The notes: a model not told the origin generated them from the sequence alone. A stretch of 64,000 nt of DNA from Bicyclus anynana (GCF_947172395.1 NC_069097.1:12570142-12634141); one strand, 5' to 3'; positions 44,295 through 55,945 are shown, counted from the first letter of the stretch. Program-made: numbers and translations.

Positions 44295-45461
44295 ATTAAG
44301 TTCATTCATCGACAATGTTTTATTGCCAGAGAAAAGCTTTTCGACTTTAAAAACCAAAAAAATATGCTCCGCCAAAAAGCGAAAAATAATAATAACAATA
44401 AAAACAACTATTTTTAAAGGATTGACTTGTAAGTAGGTAATAAAAGTATAAATAGTACCAACGGTGAGTGTATGAATTGAAGATGAATTCAAACTTATAA
44501 ATTGCGTCGAAGCCTCAAGTCTGTCTGCCTTTGACGTCGTTGTGAAAAACAAAGACGTAATTAATTAAAAAAAAATGCAAACTCTCGACTTTCAATTTGC
44601 GCTATTCACTTCCGCTTCGGAGAAAAGAGAGCAATTCAACGGAATAAAAATTTCTTCAATAGCTGAATATAATCTATTCAGATAGAAATAAAGGAATTTC
44701 GATATTAAACTTTTTAACTTTTGCATTATAGTTTTAAAATCGAATCAAATGCTTGTTATATAGATTACATTTTTATAAAAACAAACCTATAGATTAAATA
44801 AAGGGTACTCTTATTTAAATAATCTATTTTAGGAGCCACCTTGAAATTCTCTAGCCTGTAAAATAAAAATACATACATGAAAAGTAAGTTCTATAAACAC
44901 AGAAGAAATGATTTATTATTTGCCACTTCGAAATTAGTTTCCAATTCCTCATCTCGCTTCGCATTCAGATAAACAAACGGGGAAAAAGAAGAAATCTTTT
45001 AAGGTAAGGTAAGTAATATAAATCAAAAGATTTCGCGCCTCCTTTATCCCGCTTTCATGTGATGTGATCGATCGTTTCCATAATCGATTTGTATGATATA
45101 ACCGATTCTGCTCGATGATTTATTCGCATCGTGTTTACACCGTGCCCACGACGCCTTTGTGACGCGCTGTAAGGGCCCTCCAGTGCGGAAATATTGACGG
45201 GAGGGAGGAAAATAGCTTTTTTCATAATCGTCTTGCTGCTCCGTTGTCGTGAATCGATTTTGTTATCGAGAATAAAGGAAAGTAAGAGTTGTTCTCGGAA
45301 GTTTTTGTTGTGACCATTTCTAAAGTGATTGATTGATCGCCTTTGTGTTTTACGTCAAAGATATAACCTTCAATTACCTCTTTTCGTAGAGTTTTTTCAA
45401 ATTAATATTAAAAACTCAACAGTAAAAATAGTTGACCGAAATCTGGAAGGTCTTTTCTAAC

Positions 45462-45650
45462 AGTAGGCGTCCATATATCTGCATCGTACGCATCGGAACA
45501 AACGGATTTTTAATTTTACGGTAGATAAAATCCGTTCGATGCGATCCGTACGATGCGGATCAGTGGACACACTTGTATGACTTTCTATACAAAGAATACT
45601 GAAATCCTTTTGATGCTATGCGTCCGATGCGAATCTGTGGACGTCTGCCC
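45462..45650. mobile_element. MITE with TAGGCGTCC ends, copy 2
   Basis: AGTAGGCGTCCATATATCTG to TGTGGACGTCTGCCC, the same inner sequence as 44025 (GTGGACACACTTGTATGACT) without the nested insert. Confidence 0.85.
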
Positions 45651-46680
45651 TTAGTCTTTCGTTACACTACATTTGTTTTTTGGCTTAAATGATTGTTGAC
45701 GAATGATAGAGGACATATTTTGCCTACCCCACATAAGTTTGACTAATTTTCACTAACAAAATCGCACTGACCACCGACAGTTTTATCTGCGGCTACACTA
45801 AAATTTTTATTTTATGTTTCGCGTAGCTCATAAATTAACTTCATAAATAAAAGAAATCCGAATAAATTTCACCGCACCAAGCTACGCATTAAGTCCATTT
45901 GGTTAACGTTGTGTGAAAATCATAACGCTTTACTGGAGTGAAAATGTTTATTGCATTTATTAACCGGCGTGACATCTTGAAAAAAAATCTAATATTACTA
46001 AGTGTTCTGTGTCTTCGGGGACGCTCTTAGAGTTATTAAGGAATAGAGGGTAGACGGTAGATATGGATGCCCGTGACTTTGCAGCTATCTGTTGTAAAAT
46101 TCATTAAATAAAGGTGCTCACAGCTCGCCGCAATAAACTGAGAGCTTCTATTTTTAAGTCTGCCTCATAATGCTTTACTGTACTAATGAAACCTTTTATG
46201 AAGTTTTATTTAAAAAATACAAACTAATTTATGTAACTTTTTTGTTTTTTTTTCTCTTACCTAGGTTGTCTAAACAAACAGGGATGCGATTTCCTCTCGT
46301 CCGACTCGTCTCCTCCGAACTTTTCGCTTAAAACACGTATTATTCGCATTTGAACTATATGTTTAACAACGAAGTTGTTATGGAAACGAACAATGTCACA
46401 TCGCTGTAACCTTACAGAATGCGGGGCCAGTTCATTTAGCATCCATCAAATAATCTAGTCTAGTAGCTAGTAACAAAACACACTTCAACGGGCATGTAAG
46501 GAATCATCTTACCCCCTACAGCCTGAGACGGTAGATATGTGCCTCATGTGTCTATAATTTCACCAGCAATTCTTCAGACCGGAACACAGAAAATTTTCAT
46601 GGCGGCTGAAGTAGGATTGTCACAATAGGAACCATATCGAACTAGCTCATTAAGAGGCCAGTAAAACGAAATAACTTGCT
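45651..46680. other. Gene-free intron stretch, nothing recognised
   Basis: One short Helitron-like scrap near 46063 (GGATGCCCGTGACTTTG). No exon. 45030-45290, before the 45462 MITE, is also repeat-free and somewhat GC-rich. Confidence 0.4.
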
Positions 46681-46780
46681 ATCATCATCATCATCATCAT
46701 TATCATCAACACCTTGGGACCCCAACGTCCATAGGCTCTTCGAACTTTGTGGCTTGCCCATTGCCACTTCGTCTTGCTAT
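46681..46780 (-). mobile_element. RTE-type fragment with ATC run
   Basis: ATCATCATCATCATCATCAT, then CCAACGTCCATAGGCTCTTC and GCCCATTGCCACTTCGTC, as in 56620-56690. It lies just before the 46815 acceptor. Confidence 0.75.
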
Positions 46781-46814
46781 AATATAGTTTAATTTTTAAT
46801 TTGTTTTGTTACAG

Positions 46815-47020
46815 AATGGAGTGGGGGAGGCGGCAACGGCGAATACCGTGTGCGGAGACAGTTGTCAGTGTCCTCAGACTCAAAGCTCCTAGACGAGGGC
46901 GCGAGGGAAGACGCCAGGGTCATCATGAGGCCAAAGCGGCCGCCCAGGCCCAAGTCCGAGGCATTTCTAGGCCCACACGACCACTCTAGCAGACGAACGA
47001 AACGATTTAGTGCCTTTGGG
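46815..47020 (+). CDS. Eip63E: CDK14/Eip63E-like kinase, pre-kinase exon
   Basis: Bounded by TTTGTTACAG and GGG|GTGAGT, 206 bases. The first two bases complete a Glu codon begun in the previous exon; it ends in phase 0. It encodes 68 residues: a Gly-rich start (WSGGGGNGEY), a basic and serine-rich stretch (RVRRQLSVSSDSKLL) and the segment RPKRPPRPKSEAFLG, ending RRTKRFSAFG. The RRTKRFSAFG|GDSPFGKSE junction is typical of the region just before the kinase domain in insect members. RRQLSVSS and KRFSAF resemble basophilic phosphorylation and 14-3-3 binding sites, as known for CDK14; this is inferred from motif only. An internal Met (in VIMRPKRPP) could serve as an alternative start for a shorter isoform. 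Confidence 0.9.
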
Positions 47021-47044
47021 GTGAGTTTCATTACTACCTGCTGC

Positions 47045-47160
47045 TAACATCGCAGGTTTCTATTGTAATTTCCGTTACCGTGGAAATACAGGGATTAAAT
47101 TATAGCGCATGACACTCGCAAATAACGTAGCTTTCTACTGTAAAAAAATCACTTTACCTC
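47045..47160. mobile_element. Helitron-like relic after the exon donor
   Basis: TTTCCGTTACCGTGGAAATA and ATGACACTCGCAAATAACGT match the pieces at 3245-3660 and 54538. Confidence 0.45.
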
Positions 47161-47744
47161 TTTATAATACGAGTGTTAATATAGAAATACGAAGGACATA
47201 AGTGTCATCTGCTTATTCCTTCAACCTAATATACAAAAGACATTTAAACGAATTCGCTACTAGTCGTTTAGTACACCACAACAATGGTGGCAATTTCCTT
47301 TGTCTCCACGACGAATGTCGGTGTCCATTAATAATATAAATCTAAGTCGATGTGCTCGCGCATTATTTAGCGAGGCGGGTCGTGGCCCTCGGACATTCTT
47401 GAAGGACCCGTGTATTTACGAAGAATAATGGCGGGCACCGTTCACTTGATAGCTTGCACAGAGGCTGAATACAAAAAGAAAGCAACACTGACTTTGATGG
47501 ATGCGAAACGATTTTTTACACTATTGAGACCGAAAATATGTACGGTGAAATTTACACAAATGTTCAAGAAAAAGGCCTATTGTTATCAAGTCATTTGACG
47601 CATATCTCCATTAACAAAACCGCTTAGTATTTTAGATACCTTAACGTATTTATTTGAATGTTTCATCCTATACAGAGAACACTAATATATGAGAGATAAA
47701 AAAAGAAAACGGTTTATATGAGTAGCAGAACACAACGGTAATGA

Positions 47745-48046
47745 CAAGCCATGTTCGGCTAACTGTTGAGCACAACTCTCCTCTCAGAATGAGAGGGGTT
47801 AAGCTAATAGTCCACAACGCTGGCCCAATGCGAATTGATAGACTTCCCACACCTAGAATATTAAGAAAAATCACAGGTATACAGATTTACTCTCGATGTT
47901 TTTTCTTCAACGTTTGAGACATTTAATTTCTTAAAATGCACATAACTGGTAAGTTAGAGGTGCTTGCTCCGGGCCTGATTCGAGCCTATGCCCTCCGAAT
48001 CACAAAGGAAAAGTAGAAGTGATATCCACTGGGCTATCACGGCTCA
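47745..48046 (-). mobile_element. SINE type 2, diverged
   Basis: GCCATGTTCGGCTAACTGTT to CACTGGGCTATCACGGCTC. Confidence 0.82.
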
Positions 48047-48648
48047 CATACACATCAAATCAAAAACATACATACATAATCTTAGTAATCCGTGGATTCA
48101 TCGTGTAGCAGAGAAAGCAGAGGCCGGGATTTGTGAGCCTATGTGTTTTAAATGTAAAGAATACAACGTAAATCAGATGAATCTTACGATTGATATCGAA
48201 AAGGCTGTATTGACCGTCAGTTAAGTGCTCTAAAAGAAATTTGCATTAAAAGAAACACCCGTGACACTGCTATAGCATACAAAAGCCCTTTTAGGGCGCG
48301 AAGTGTCTTATTAAAACCGCATAAACGGTGTGCAGACAATGAAATCTCTGATTGTGGAGTATTCGGTAGGGTTGTTAACGTGGTTGATTGAGAATTTATA
48401 CCAACCGTGTACTTATACGAGTATCGTAGAGGAAATAAAATAGTGTTTTATATAATACTAGTATGATTTATGATATCGGTGGATGAATTAGTGTCATAAC
48501 CTTATAAATATTTCAGTAACTTTTCATGGATGCACCGACAAAACGTTTGGATTGGCAAACCCTTGTTTGTAGACGCGATCTGCGATTTCCGGTGATTTTA
48601 CGACTAATTGTAATTTATAATTTTATTTGTCATAATTATTTATAACTG
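48047..48648. other. Gene-free intron stretch, nothing recognised
   Basis: No exon or element ends. Confidence 0.4.
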
Positions 48649-48982
48649 GACGGCCTCCGTGGCGCAGTAGTATGCGCGGTGGATTTACAAGACGGAGGTC
48701 CTGGGTTCGATCCCCGGCTGGGCAGATTGAGATTTTCTTAATTTGTCCAGGTCTGGCTGGTGGGAGGCTTCGGCCGTGGCTAGTTACCACCCTACCGGCA
48801 AAAGACGTACCGCCAAGCGATTTAGCGTTCCGGTACGATGCCGTGTAGAAACCGAAAGGGGTGTGGATTTTCATCCTCCTCCTTGACAAGTTAGCCCGCT
48901 TCCATCTTAGACTGCATCATCACTTACCATCAGGTGAGATTGTAGTCAAGGGCTAACTTGTAAAGAATAAAAAAAAAAAAAA
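48649..48982 (+). mobile_element. SINE type 1, full length
   Basis: Best copy: GACGGCCTCCGTGGCGCAGT head, A box TGGCGCAGTAGT, B box GGGTTCGATCCC, body CGTACCGCCAAGCGATTTAG, tail GGCTAACTTGTAAAGAATAA plus an A run. The tRNA-like RNA polymerase III promoter is intact by eye. Confidence 0.95.
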
Positions 48983-49854
48983 CGTTGAACTAAAACACAT
49001 TTTGATATGATGATCGAGATATTTTCATGGATTTACAGGGACTGCTGTGTATTTAACCTTTTTTAACTTACTTCGAAAGGGAGGTCCGTCTACCTCTATT
49101 TATGTCGGTATGAAGTTTCGGGAGTTTCGATGCACATTTTTCAAAGAAAGAATTTATTTTATAAGAAAATAAGTCAGTTTATACTTTAGTAGCCGTTGCC
49201 AACCCTAAACAGAGGTCGAAAAGTGAAACAGTACGAATGTAACCATTATGCATTGTGTGTTAATATTGGGAATTCTTGAGCAGTGTTGTGAATTTTTACA
49301 GGTTTTTTTTTTCGTAGAGTATGTAAAATTCTCGACCATTTGTACACGTGGGAAGAACTTTGTTATTACCATGTGTCATTTCACTATCTACAACGGTAAT
49401 CTGCTTTACAACTCGAGGTATGAGGTGCCTGAGGTAGCTATCCAGACTAATAAAAGTCAATGTCCCGTTATGTATTGTTGGAGATGGAGAAAAAATTATG
49501 CACTCAAATTTGTATAACCTCGTTCACACGTTTTGTTATAAGAGGATATCCGGGTTTTCAATATTCCGGAGAATGTACTCGTATGTAGGTAATGCGTTCG
49601 TCTTTCTCAAATCAACTTCAATATCGTTTACTATTCGCGTGGAATTCTTTATTTAATATTGGCGAGAGTTCTTTAATTTCTGAAATAATAAGTAGGTATC
49701 TTATGAGTTTCTTTAAAATGGCATAGAAAGCCTTTACCTACCTAGCACCTATTTTTTCTGCGATAATATCTATTGCTAAATCTAGTAAGATCGATTTAAA
49801 GGGTAATGTGGTGGTAGGTTACAACAAAGAAACTTTTGCATTTTCTTTTTTACA
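48983..49854. other. Gene-free intron stretch, nothing recognised
   Basis: No exon or clear element. Confidence 0.4.
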
Positions 49855-49984
49855 ATTCAACAGTGCAAATCTCGAAACTACCTCTATCTCTCACTTTCTA
49901 ACACGATAGTATAGATATATAGAGAGTGAGAGAGATGAATTTGAAACCCATATTATAGAATTATAAAAACATGTTACAGAATAG
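49855..49984. mobile_element. MITE, second copy of the CTATTCTGTAA family
   Basis: CCTCTATCTCTCACTTTCTA and AGAGAGTGAGAGAGATG fold together; right end ATGTTACAGAATAG. The left end is decayed. A complete copy is at 51998. Confidence 0.65.
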
Positions 49985-50367
49985 TACTTCAGAACGCAGT
50001 ATCTTGGAAGCCACTAGGTATGGATGGATCCTAATGCTGCGTACTTAAACTAAAACGTACTCTCATAACATCAACCATGTAGATATTTCTGCCACCCTGT
50101 AAATTAAACGGCACGCGAATAATAATATTAACTTAGTACCGCGGGCTTGCGATACGGCTAATAGTCGCGATATCTTACTAAAATATTTATCAAGAAAACG
50201 CGAGAGCACTTTACAAACACGACGGGCGCCCGAACCAGCACGCCTAGTTGTATCGTACCTACTCGTATTATCCGACTCAAATATTTAGACAGGCGCTGGT
50301 GGCTCCTAGCGAAGAAAGCGAAACGAGCAGACAGAGAACTAAATGTTGGTTGGAGATGTGGTGGGCA

Positions 50368-50681
50368 CTCAGGCCAATTATAGATGGACCAGTATCGCAC
50401 CCATATTCACAAACGAAATTTTCTGTCATTTTCTTAGGAAAACGAGCTTAGATTTGGTATATATATATTTTAGTAAACTATAAATTTTTGCCCGTTTTTT
50501 ACATTATTCAACTACACGAAAATGTATTTTTACGGAGCTCTTTAACCGACGAACACGATTACAACTATTTAACATCGATGCTATAGAGACAGTTTTTATA
50601 ATCTAATTAGATCGTTGATCATATACTTTGATAGAAAATTAACGTATAGCGAGGCGGGTCCTATACAATAGTTGGTCTGAG
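50368..50681 (-). mobile_element. TIR element, CTCAGACCAATTAT family, copy 2
   Basis: Ends CTCAGGCCAATTATAGATGG and ATAGTTGGTCTGAG; perfect 8-bp flanking duplication GGTGGGCA (50360-50367 and 50682-50689). The inner sequence is the reverse of 19660-19971 (GTTTTTTACATT, GGAGCTCTTTAACCGACGAA). Confidence 0.92.
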
Positions 50682-51149
50682 GGTGGGCACGAACGACAAA
50701 GACTAAGTTATGAAAGACTCTGTGATACCTCTTAACTATGGAGCTTGGTCTGTGTTGGCTTAAATATAGTGAGGGTCTGATTTCTTGAGACTTGCTACCT
50801 ACAAAGTTTATACTTCACAGTTGTGTACATCTACAGTAGACTCGAATATCCGTAGTTACCTATGGTAGAGCGTGGGCTATTAAAGTTTTAGCTTTAATAA
50901 AATGAAGAAGTTCTGGCTATGTCTTTTTGTTTATATCGGAGAAATTCCACAAAGATATGCGCCGCTATCATTGGACGGGTACTAATCGGTTTGGTTCGTC
51001 ATTCCCCATAGACACTGCAAAGATTTGTAATCTCCTTCTAGCAATCACTTACTACAATCTACATAGGTATCTTCAAGTTCAGTTTTATTATTTATATCAT
51101 TAGGCGTGATTGCAATCCAACACGAGTCTTGCACGAGATGATTTTATAT
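50682..51149. other. Gene-free intron stretch with a diverged repeat
   Basis: 50760-50930 is a weak match to the repeat at 31500 and 32335. Nothing else seen. Confidence 0.35.
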
Positions 51150-51285
51150 TTAGAGCCTCAATAGCTCAACGGTAAGAGTGGTTGGACTCATCACCGAGGG
51201 GTAGTGGTTCGATACCCGCCCGTTGGACTATTGTCATACCCACTCCTAATACAGTCTTTCCCGACTAGTTGGAGGGGAATGATAA
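51150..51285 (+). mobile_element. tRNA-derived SINE, type 3
   Basis: AGAGCCTCAATAGCTCAACG A box, GTGGTTCGATACCC B box, CGTTGGACTATTGTCATACC. Confidence 0.8.
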
Positions 51286-51787
51286 TATTCATCATATTTA
51301 AAAGATATGGCAAATTTTCTTTTGAAACAGTATATACATACATGTATATTCTCAGACCGGTTATAAATAGTATCACACTCTTAAAAACATGTGTTATAAA
51401 CCTGTAAAAATTGAAATTTTGATAAATGTAACTTTGTCTTGTTGTACACACATACAAATACAATTTCACCTAAGCGTTGGCATGTTAGAAAAAACGTACT
51501 TTTTACTATAAGGGATGAACTAACAACATCGATAAGAAATAAGAAAAAGTCCTCCCTCTCGCAAACATAAAAGTTTTGCCAGCTTCAGCGTTCACGATAA
51601 CAACTCTTTTTTCATAAACTACTCGTATCTAAAGATTTTCCTATACAAAAAGAACAAGCCCTTAACGGCTAAGACTGCTAAGAGCACTTCACGATCTACG
51701 CTAATCGTTACTAACAACCCCTACTTCGATTTTGTGCGAGCTTTTATTGTCAACCCCTATTTTGTCCCCTTAGTGGGTCAATGGTTA

Positions 51788-52299
51788 TCTATACTTATAA
51801 TAAATCTGTAGAGGTCAATTCTGTACATTAAATATTTTTCCAAAAGAACTATCAGGGGGTGGTTAGTGATCGATACTGATGCCAAAAATGCAATCAGTAA
51901 ATTTTTTGTCTGTCTATCTGTATGTTCGTTATAGAAAGAAAAACGACGACGAATTTTAACGAAACTTCGTACAATTATTCTTCATACTCCTGGAGGCCTA
52001 TTCTGTAATGATGTTTTGTATAACTCGCAAGTGCGAGTTTCGAATTCACCTCTATCTCTCTCTGTTTAACATGATACTATAGATAGAGAGCGATAGATGC
52101 GAAGCTCACATTGTCGAAGTGATAAAAATATTGTTACAGAATAGCCTACCTGGGCAGGTATATCACGCTACGATACGTAGAGCAGTGAAGGGAAATGTTG
52201 GGAAAACGGGAGAAGTTACTCCATTTTTACAGAAATACTACTGTAAGGGCTGGATTAAAGAGGCGTCTAAGGGCGGACAAAGTCGCGGGCGTCCGCTAG
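51788..52299 (+). mobile_element. Helitron-like element interrupted by a MITE
   Basis: TCTATACTTATAATAAATCT after A, to AGTCGCGGGCGTCCGCTAG before T. The internal segment 51998-52144 is a MITE. Confidence 0.82.
51998..52144. mobile_element. MITE with CTATTCTGTAA ends
   Basis: CTATTCTGTAATGATGTTTT and ATATTGTTACAGAATAG inverted ends; inner CTCTATCTCTCTC / GATAGAGAGCGATAGA arms. 147 bp. Confidence 0.85.
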
Positions 52300-52389
52300 T
52301 TATAAATAAATAAGTTATTCATATTAAAGCATTTGTCTACATCTACTCTTATTTACAGAGTTACGACCGGTCGTATCCTTAGCTGCTTT

Positions 52390-52456
52390 TGTGGCGTGAC
52401 TATCGCGTCCCAGGCATGACGTACGTGCGTAACTTGTAAAGAATAAAAAAAAAGTG
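52390..52456 (+). mobile_element. SINE type 1 remnant, head and tail only
   Basis: TTGTGGCGTGACTATCGCGT followed directly by TAACTTGTAAAGAATAAAAA. Confidence 0.5.
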
Positions 52457-52904
52457 TATATCAGCTCCGACGCACGAATGGATCTTTCAGATTGACTGTC
52501 TAAATGTTATTCATTCCTAGTCTGCGCAGGCCCTAACTCTACACTCCCAGTGTGTACTATCTCTTAGGTAACGACCCGGGCGAAACGTCAAGGCGCTTTT
52601 ATAAGTTTATTGTCCCGTAAAGAGTCGTATCTTCGCAGCGGTTCCTTATACCGATTAGCGAATGTTGCGGAGTGCTCTTAGCTTCGAGACGTTGAGCTTT
52701 TGTGTGACTTTAAACTGAATTTTATTGAATGACATGTGTAGTGTATTCTTTTGTAGTTTTATTATACTGTGTTAGAGCTCTTTGTGACAAAGCTCGACTG
52801 AGTAAGTGTGGAGGAACCATAATTACATCATCGTGCATACGCAGAGTTACATAGGGTGACACTGGGATATAGATATATTTATGATGAATGCATCACAAAT
52901 TAAT

Positions 52905-53060
52905 TCGTTAGGTTTAGGGTAAGTACTTTTGTCTTTACCTTTGGTTCATTGGCCTTCTTCCAACATCCATTCACCCTTGCCTTATAAATCCCTGTTAGTC
53001 TCCTTTCATTCATCTTCTCTACGTTCCCATACCATATAAGCATAAATGCGAATTATTACT
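52905..53060 (-). pseudogene. Non-LTR retrotransposon reverse-transcriptase C-terminus, remnant
   Basis: The reverse strand reads WYGNVEKMNERRLTGIYKAR then VNGCWKKANE, the typical pattern after the RT domain (WYGHV.RM...RL...IY.A.VNG). Short and isolated. Confidence 0.65.
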
Positions 53061-53204
53061 ACTGTAGGAAATACTAGTCTGAGATGGATATAACGCCCCT
53101 CGATCTCGTGTTGGCTTGTGTCGATGCTAGGTGGCGCTATTTGTTTTCGTAAAGAGTAGGAAGTTAGAGAGAGGTAGCCATCAGCCGGGAACGACTCGGC
53201 GCTA

Positions 53205-53400
53205 AGGCGATAGCCGTGTGGTCCAGCTCATTTTTTGATATCGTCGTGGTGTTCGATCCGTCCACACCTTTTGTTGGGTAATCCTTCATAGGTCAATTTG
53301 AGATAGCCGGGAAGAGAGTGACTTGAGTGGAAAAGGAGAGTGTTAGTTAACTGTCCAAGATGTCTTTAACCCTACACACAACGGTCACAAGTCCGCGACA
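53205..53400 (+). mobile_element. SINE type 3-like, diverged
   Basis: GTGGTGTTCGATCC B box-like sequence, then GGAAAAGGAGAGTGTTAGTT and CTTTAACCCTACACACAACG shared with 31880-31950. Confidence 0.6.
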
Positions 53401-53989
53401 AGGTCATTCTCTTCCATTCTAGGGTTTGTTTTGGTTACAGTTTGATTTGTTAATTAAGTTGTCCTGACAAATATTGTGAATCTTGACCTTTGTTTGACAT
53501 TGGTTTTCTTATTTTATAATCCACTTCTCTGCTAAAACTACATATAAAAAAAAGTTAAATGTCTATCATGGGAGTTAGAATGTTTTATTTCCTCTGGCAC
53601 AATGTCAGCAAAAAAGTCACATTGTTCCGTTATTTAAATAAGAGAAAAGAACTCCATTTCTGCCAATCAACTGCCATGTCGGCTTTTATGTTTTATTTTT
53701 TTATTATCTCCCGTGTCAATCGTTTGAAAACGCGTCGCACTTTAAAGCGGAAATTTCGAATATTTTTTGGTCCTCGCTTGATTTATATTTTATACGTATA
53801 AAATAGTATTGTGAATGTATGTTTGCGTAAAAAGGTTCAGGTTCGTCCCTTAGTTTGATGCGTGGGTAACTTTTAAAATTAAAAAAAAATAATGATAAAT
53901 AAACGTAATAAAGGGATATTTAGCTGAAATTTCTCTCCAGCATGTAGCGCCGGTTCGCTTAATTTAGCTTCAGCTTCAGTTAAGTTCTT

Positions 53990-54298
53990 ATTGATCACAC
54001 ATACTAACAGGGCAAGTTAAGTACATACATTAACGCACAATTTAATCACACAATTTAATCGCACTCTCAACATCATCGCTGACAATATAGATTTATTTCA
54101 TTGTACTTTGAGTGAACTCACAAAGGCTGCCCAGTGGGCTATTTGTTATAGTACCTAGATAAGTTAAGTTTATGATTTTTTATTGTTTTAGTTTTTTGTT
54201 AATTGTAAAGTGTATATGGCTACACTAGCGAATCTGGGATAACCTGTAATGTTAGTGTAAGTTTGTAAATAAATAAATAAATAAAAAAAAATTGCATT
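53990..54298 (+). mobile_element. Possible retrotransposon 3' end with AATAAATAAATA tail
   Basis: Ends AAATAAATAAATAAATAAAA and an A run, as after reverse transcription of a polyadenylated RNA. No coding sequence seen, so the class is uncertain. Confidence 0.4.
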
Positions 54299-54369
54299 GA
54301 GATTTTTTAAAAATTTAACCACAAAGGGGGATTAAGCCGGATGAACATTTGTACAGTTATTAGTTATAA

Positions 54370-54988
54370 TCTATACTAATATTATAAAGTGGTAAAGTTT
54401 TGTGGTGTTGTTACCAGGTGGTAATCTGTGGATCTACTGGACCGATTTTGAAAATTCTTTATTTAGGGATTAATAAGGCAAGGGCGAGTGGAAATGTTGA
54501 AAGGGGGAGGTGTTCGTTCTAAACCAAACCCAAGACATCTATACTAATAATATAAAGAGGTTAAGTTTGTGATTTTGTACGGAGTAATCTCTGAATCTAC
54601 TGAATGATTTGAACATTCTTTTACGACTAGAAAGCCACGTTATTTGTGAGTGTCATTGACTATATTTTTTCCGCGTATTCTCATCGGAACAGGAACTACT
54701 CACGAATACGAATAGGAACACGAATAGTATCAGAGTGGTGGTCAAAATCCATATCGCAATTTTCTATAAGAAATGTGCTCTGTAGCCGTCAATATGATGA
54801 AGATGACAACAAAGAGGAAATATTTGTTTGTTTGCATTGAATAGGCTCCGAAACTACTGAACCGATTTGCAAAATTCTTTCACTGTCGGGAACCTACACT
54901 ATCCCCGGGTGCTGTAGGCTTTATATATTTTATCTCTGTATTCCTATGGGAACGGGAACTACACGGGTGAAACCGCGTGGAGTACTAG
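54370..54988 (+). mobile_element. Cluster of Helitron family A pieces just upstream of an exon
   Basis: Two 5' ends (TCTATACTAATATTATAAAG at 54370; TCTATACTAATAATATAAAG at 54538) and one 3' end (GAAACCGCGTGGAGTACTAG at 54988). Bodies have ACTACTGAACCGATTTGCAA and ATGGGAACGGGAACTACACG. The kinase exon begins 36 bases later. Confidence 0.82.
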
Positions 54989-55024
54989 TATTGTTATATT
55001 TTAATACGTTGTAATTGTCTCCAG

Positions 55025-55116
55025 GGAGACTCACCGTTCGGGAAGTCGGAGGCGTACATTAAACTGGAGCAGTTGGGAGAGGGCTCCTACGCTACTGTGT
55101 ATAAAGGTTATAGCAA
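55025..55116 (+). CDS. Eip63E: CDK14/Eip63E-like kinase, glycine-loop exon
   Basis: 92 bases between TTGTCTCCAG and AGCAA|GTAAGT. It starts in phase 0 and ends two bases into a codon (AA, completed by T of the next exon to Asn). It encodes GDSPFGKSEAYIKLEQLGEG followed by SYATVYKGYS: the start of the N-lobe with beta1, the P-loop that covers ATP phosphates (GEGSYATVYKG) and beta2. The Ser-Tyr pair in the loop is where CDKs take inhibitory phosphorylation. A Helitron 3' end lies only 36 bases upstream of the exon, so the branch point and pyrimidine tract of this intron lie in or beside transposon sequence. Confidence 0.95.
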
Positions 55117-55674
55117 GTAAGTATACTAGTTTTTTTTTTCTTTAGAGTTTTTGGGTCCTTACCCCGCTTGTTGGACTATTGTCGTACTCATCACACATCA
55201 TTAATTGGTCGAGACGACCGCTAGAATGTACCACATTCTAGCAAAGAAATAATTGGATTGATTGATTGAGAAAATGGTCACATGAACAAAATGGTCATGA
55301 AAATGACTCGATGGTCGTCCACGCAATAGCAGCGCCACCGATTCGGCAAGGACATTCAGTGGCGATGACTCGCACGCCTCCCTATTCAATAAGGGCAGCA
55401 CTTGACAGAGCAGGTAAATAACTCATCCTACAATGCGTTGTTCCTTGATCGCCCGAGGCATAATTGTTTAGCCTCTTCTTTATTGCTACACTTTTGACAG
55501 AAACCCCTAAATGACGACATTTAGAGGTTTCTCCTTCTGTAGTTTAACTCTCCCAGCACAGCGTGGATCAAACCATGGAGAGCGGTTTTGACTTGGTCAA
55601 TCAAGCGCATTGGAGAGTTTGCTGCTCAGCAGTAGTACTTCCCTAGACGAGATATGTCACAGAGTGCTCATTAT
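55117..55674. other. Gene-free intron stretch with a SINE type 3 scrap
   Basis: GTTGGACTATTGTCGTACTC near 55170 matches type 3 SINEs. 55490-55530 is a short inverted repeat (AACCCCTAAATG / CATTTAGAGGTT). No exon. Confidence 0.45.
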
Positions 55675-55945
55675 CTCCTAACCCTTATCCCACTTAAGTG
55701 GGGTCGGAAAAATATGTCAATCTTTTCCATTCGACTCTATTACTCGTCAACTCATCATCCACTCCTTTTACACTCATGTCCTCTTTCACACAATCCAACC
55801 ATCTCTTCTTTGGCTTTTCCTCTCCTCTGATGTCCTTCCACTTGCATATTCAACATTTTTCTATTATATGACTTTCCTCCTCCCTACGCTTTACATGTCC
55901 ATACCAAGCTAACCTTCTACTCCTCAATTTTTCACACATATGTCA
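55675..55945 (-). pseudogene. Non-LTR retrotransposon C-terminus and 3' tail, remnant
   Basis: The reverse strand reads, with interruptions, KNVEYASGRTSEER..SQRRDGWIV, KEWMM and a GTCGG...GGGATAAGGG tail. This follows the RT C-terminal pattern (RRGRPKKRW.DCVKEDM..KGV). Stop codons and shifts make it inactive. The tail is also at 2028. Confidence 0.7.

Noticed and set aside
43880..44552. Several frames of 64-105 codons around 44000-44500
   Set aside because: They overlap a MITE and its nested palindrome, and overlap one another on both strands; no codon-level signal.
49248..49517. 89-codon plus-strand frame
   Set aside because: Low complexity, no family resemblance, no splice signals linking it to the kinase frame.
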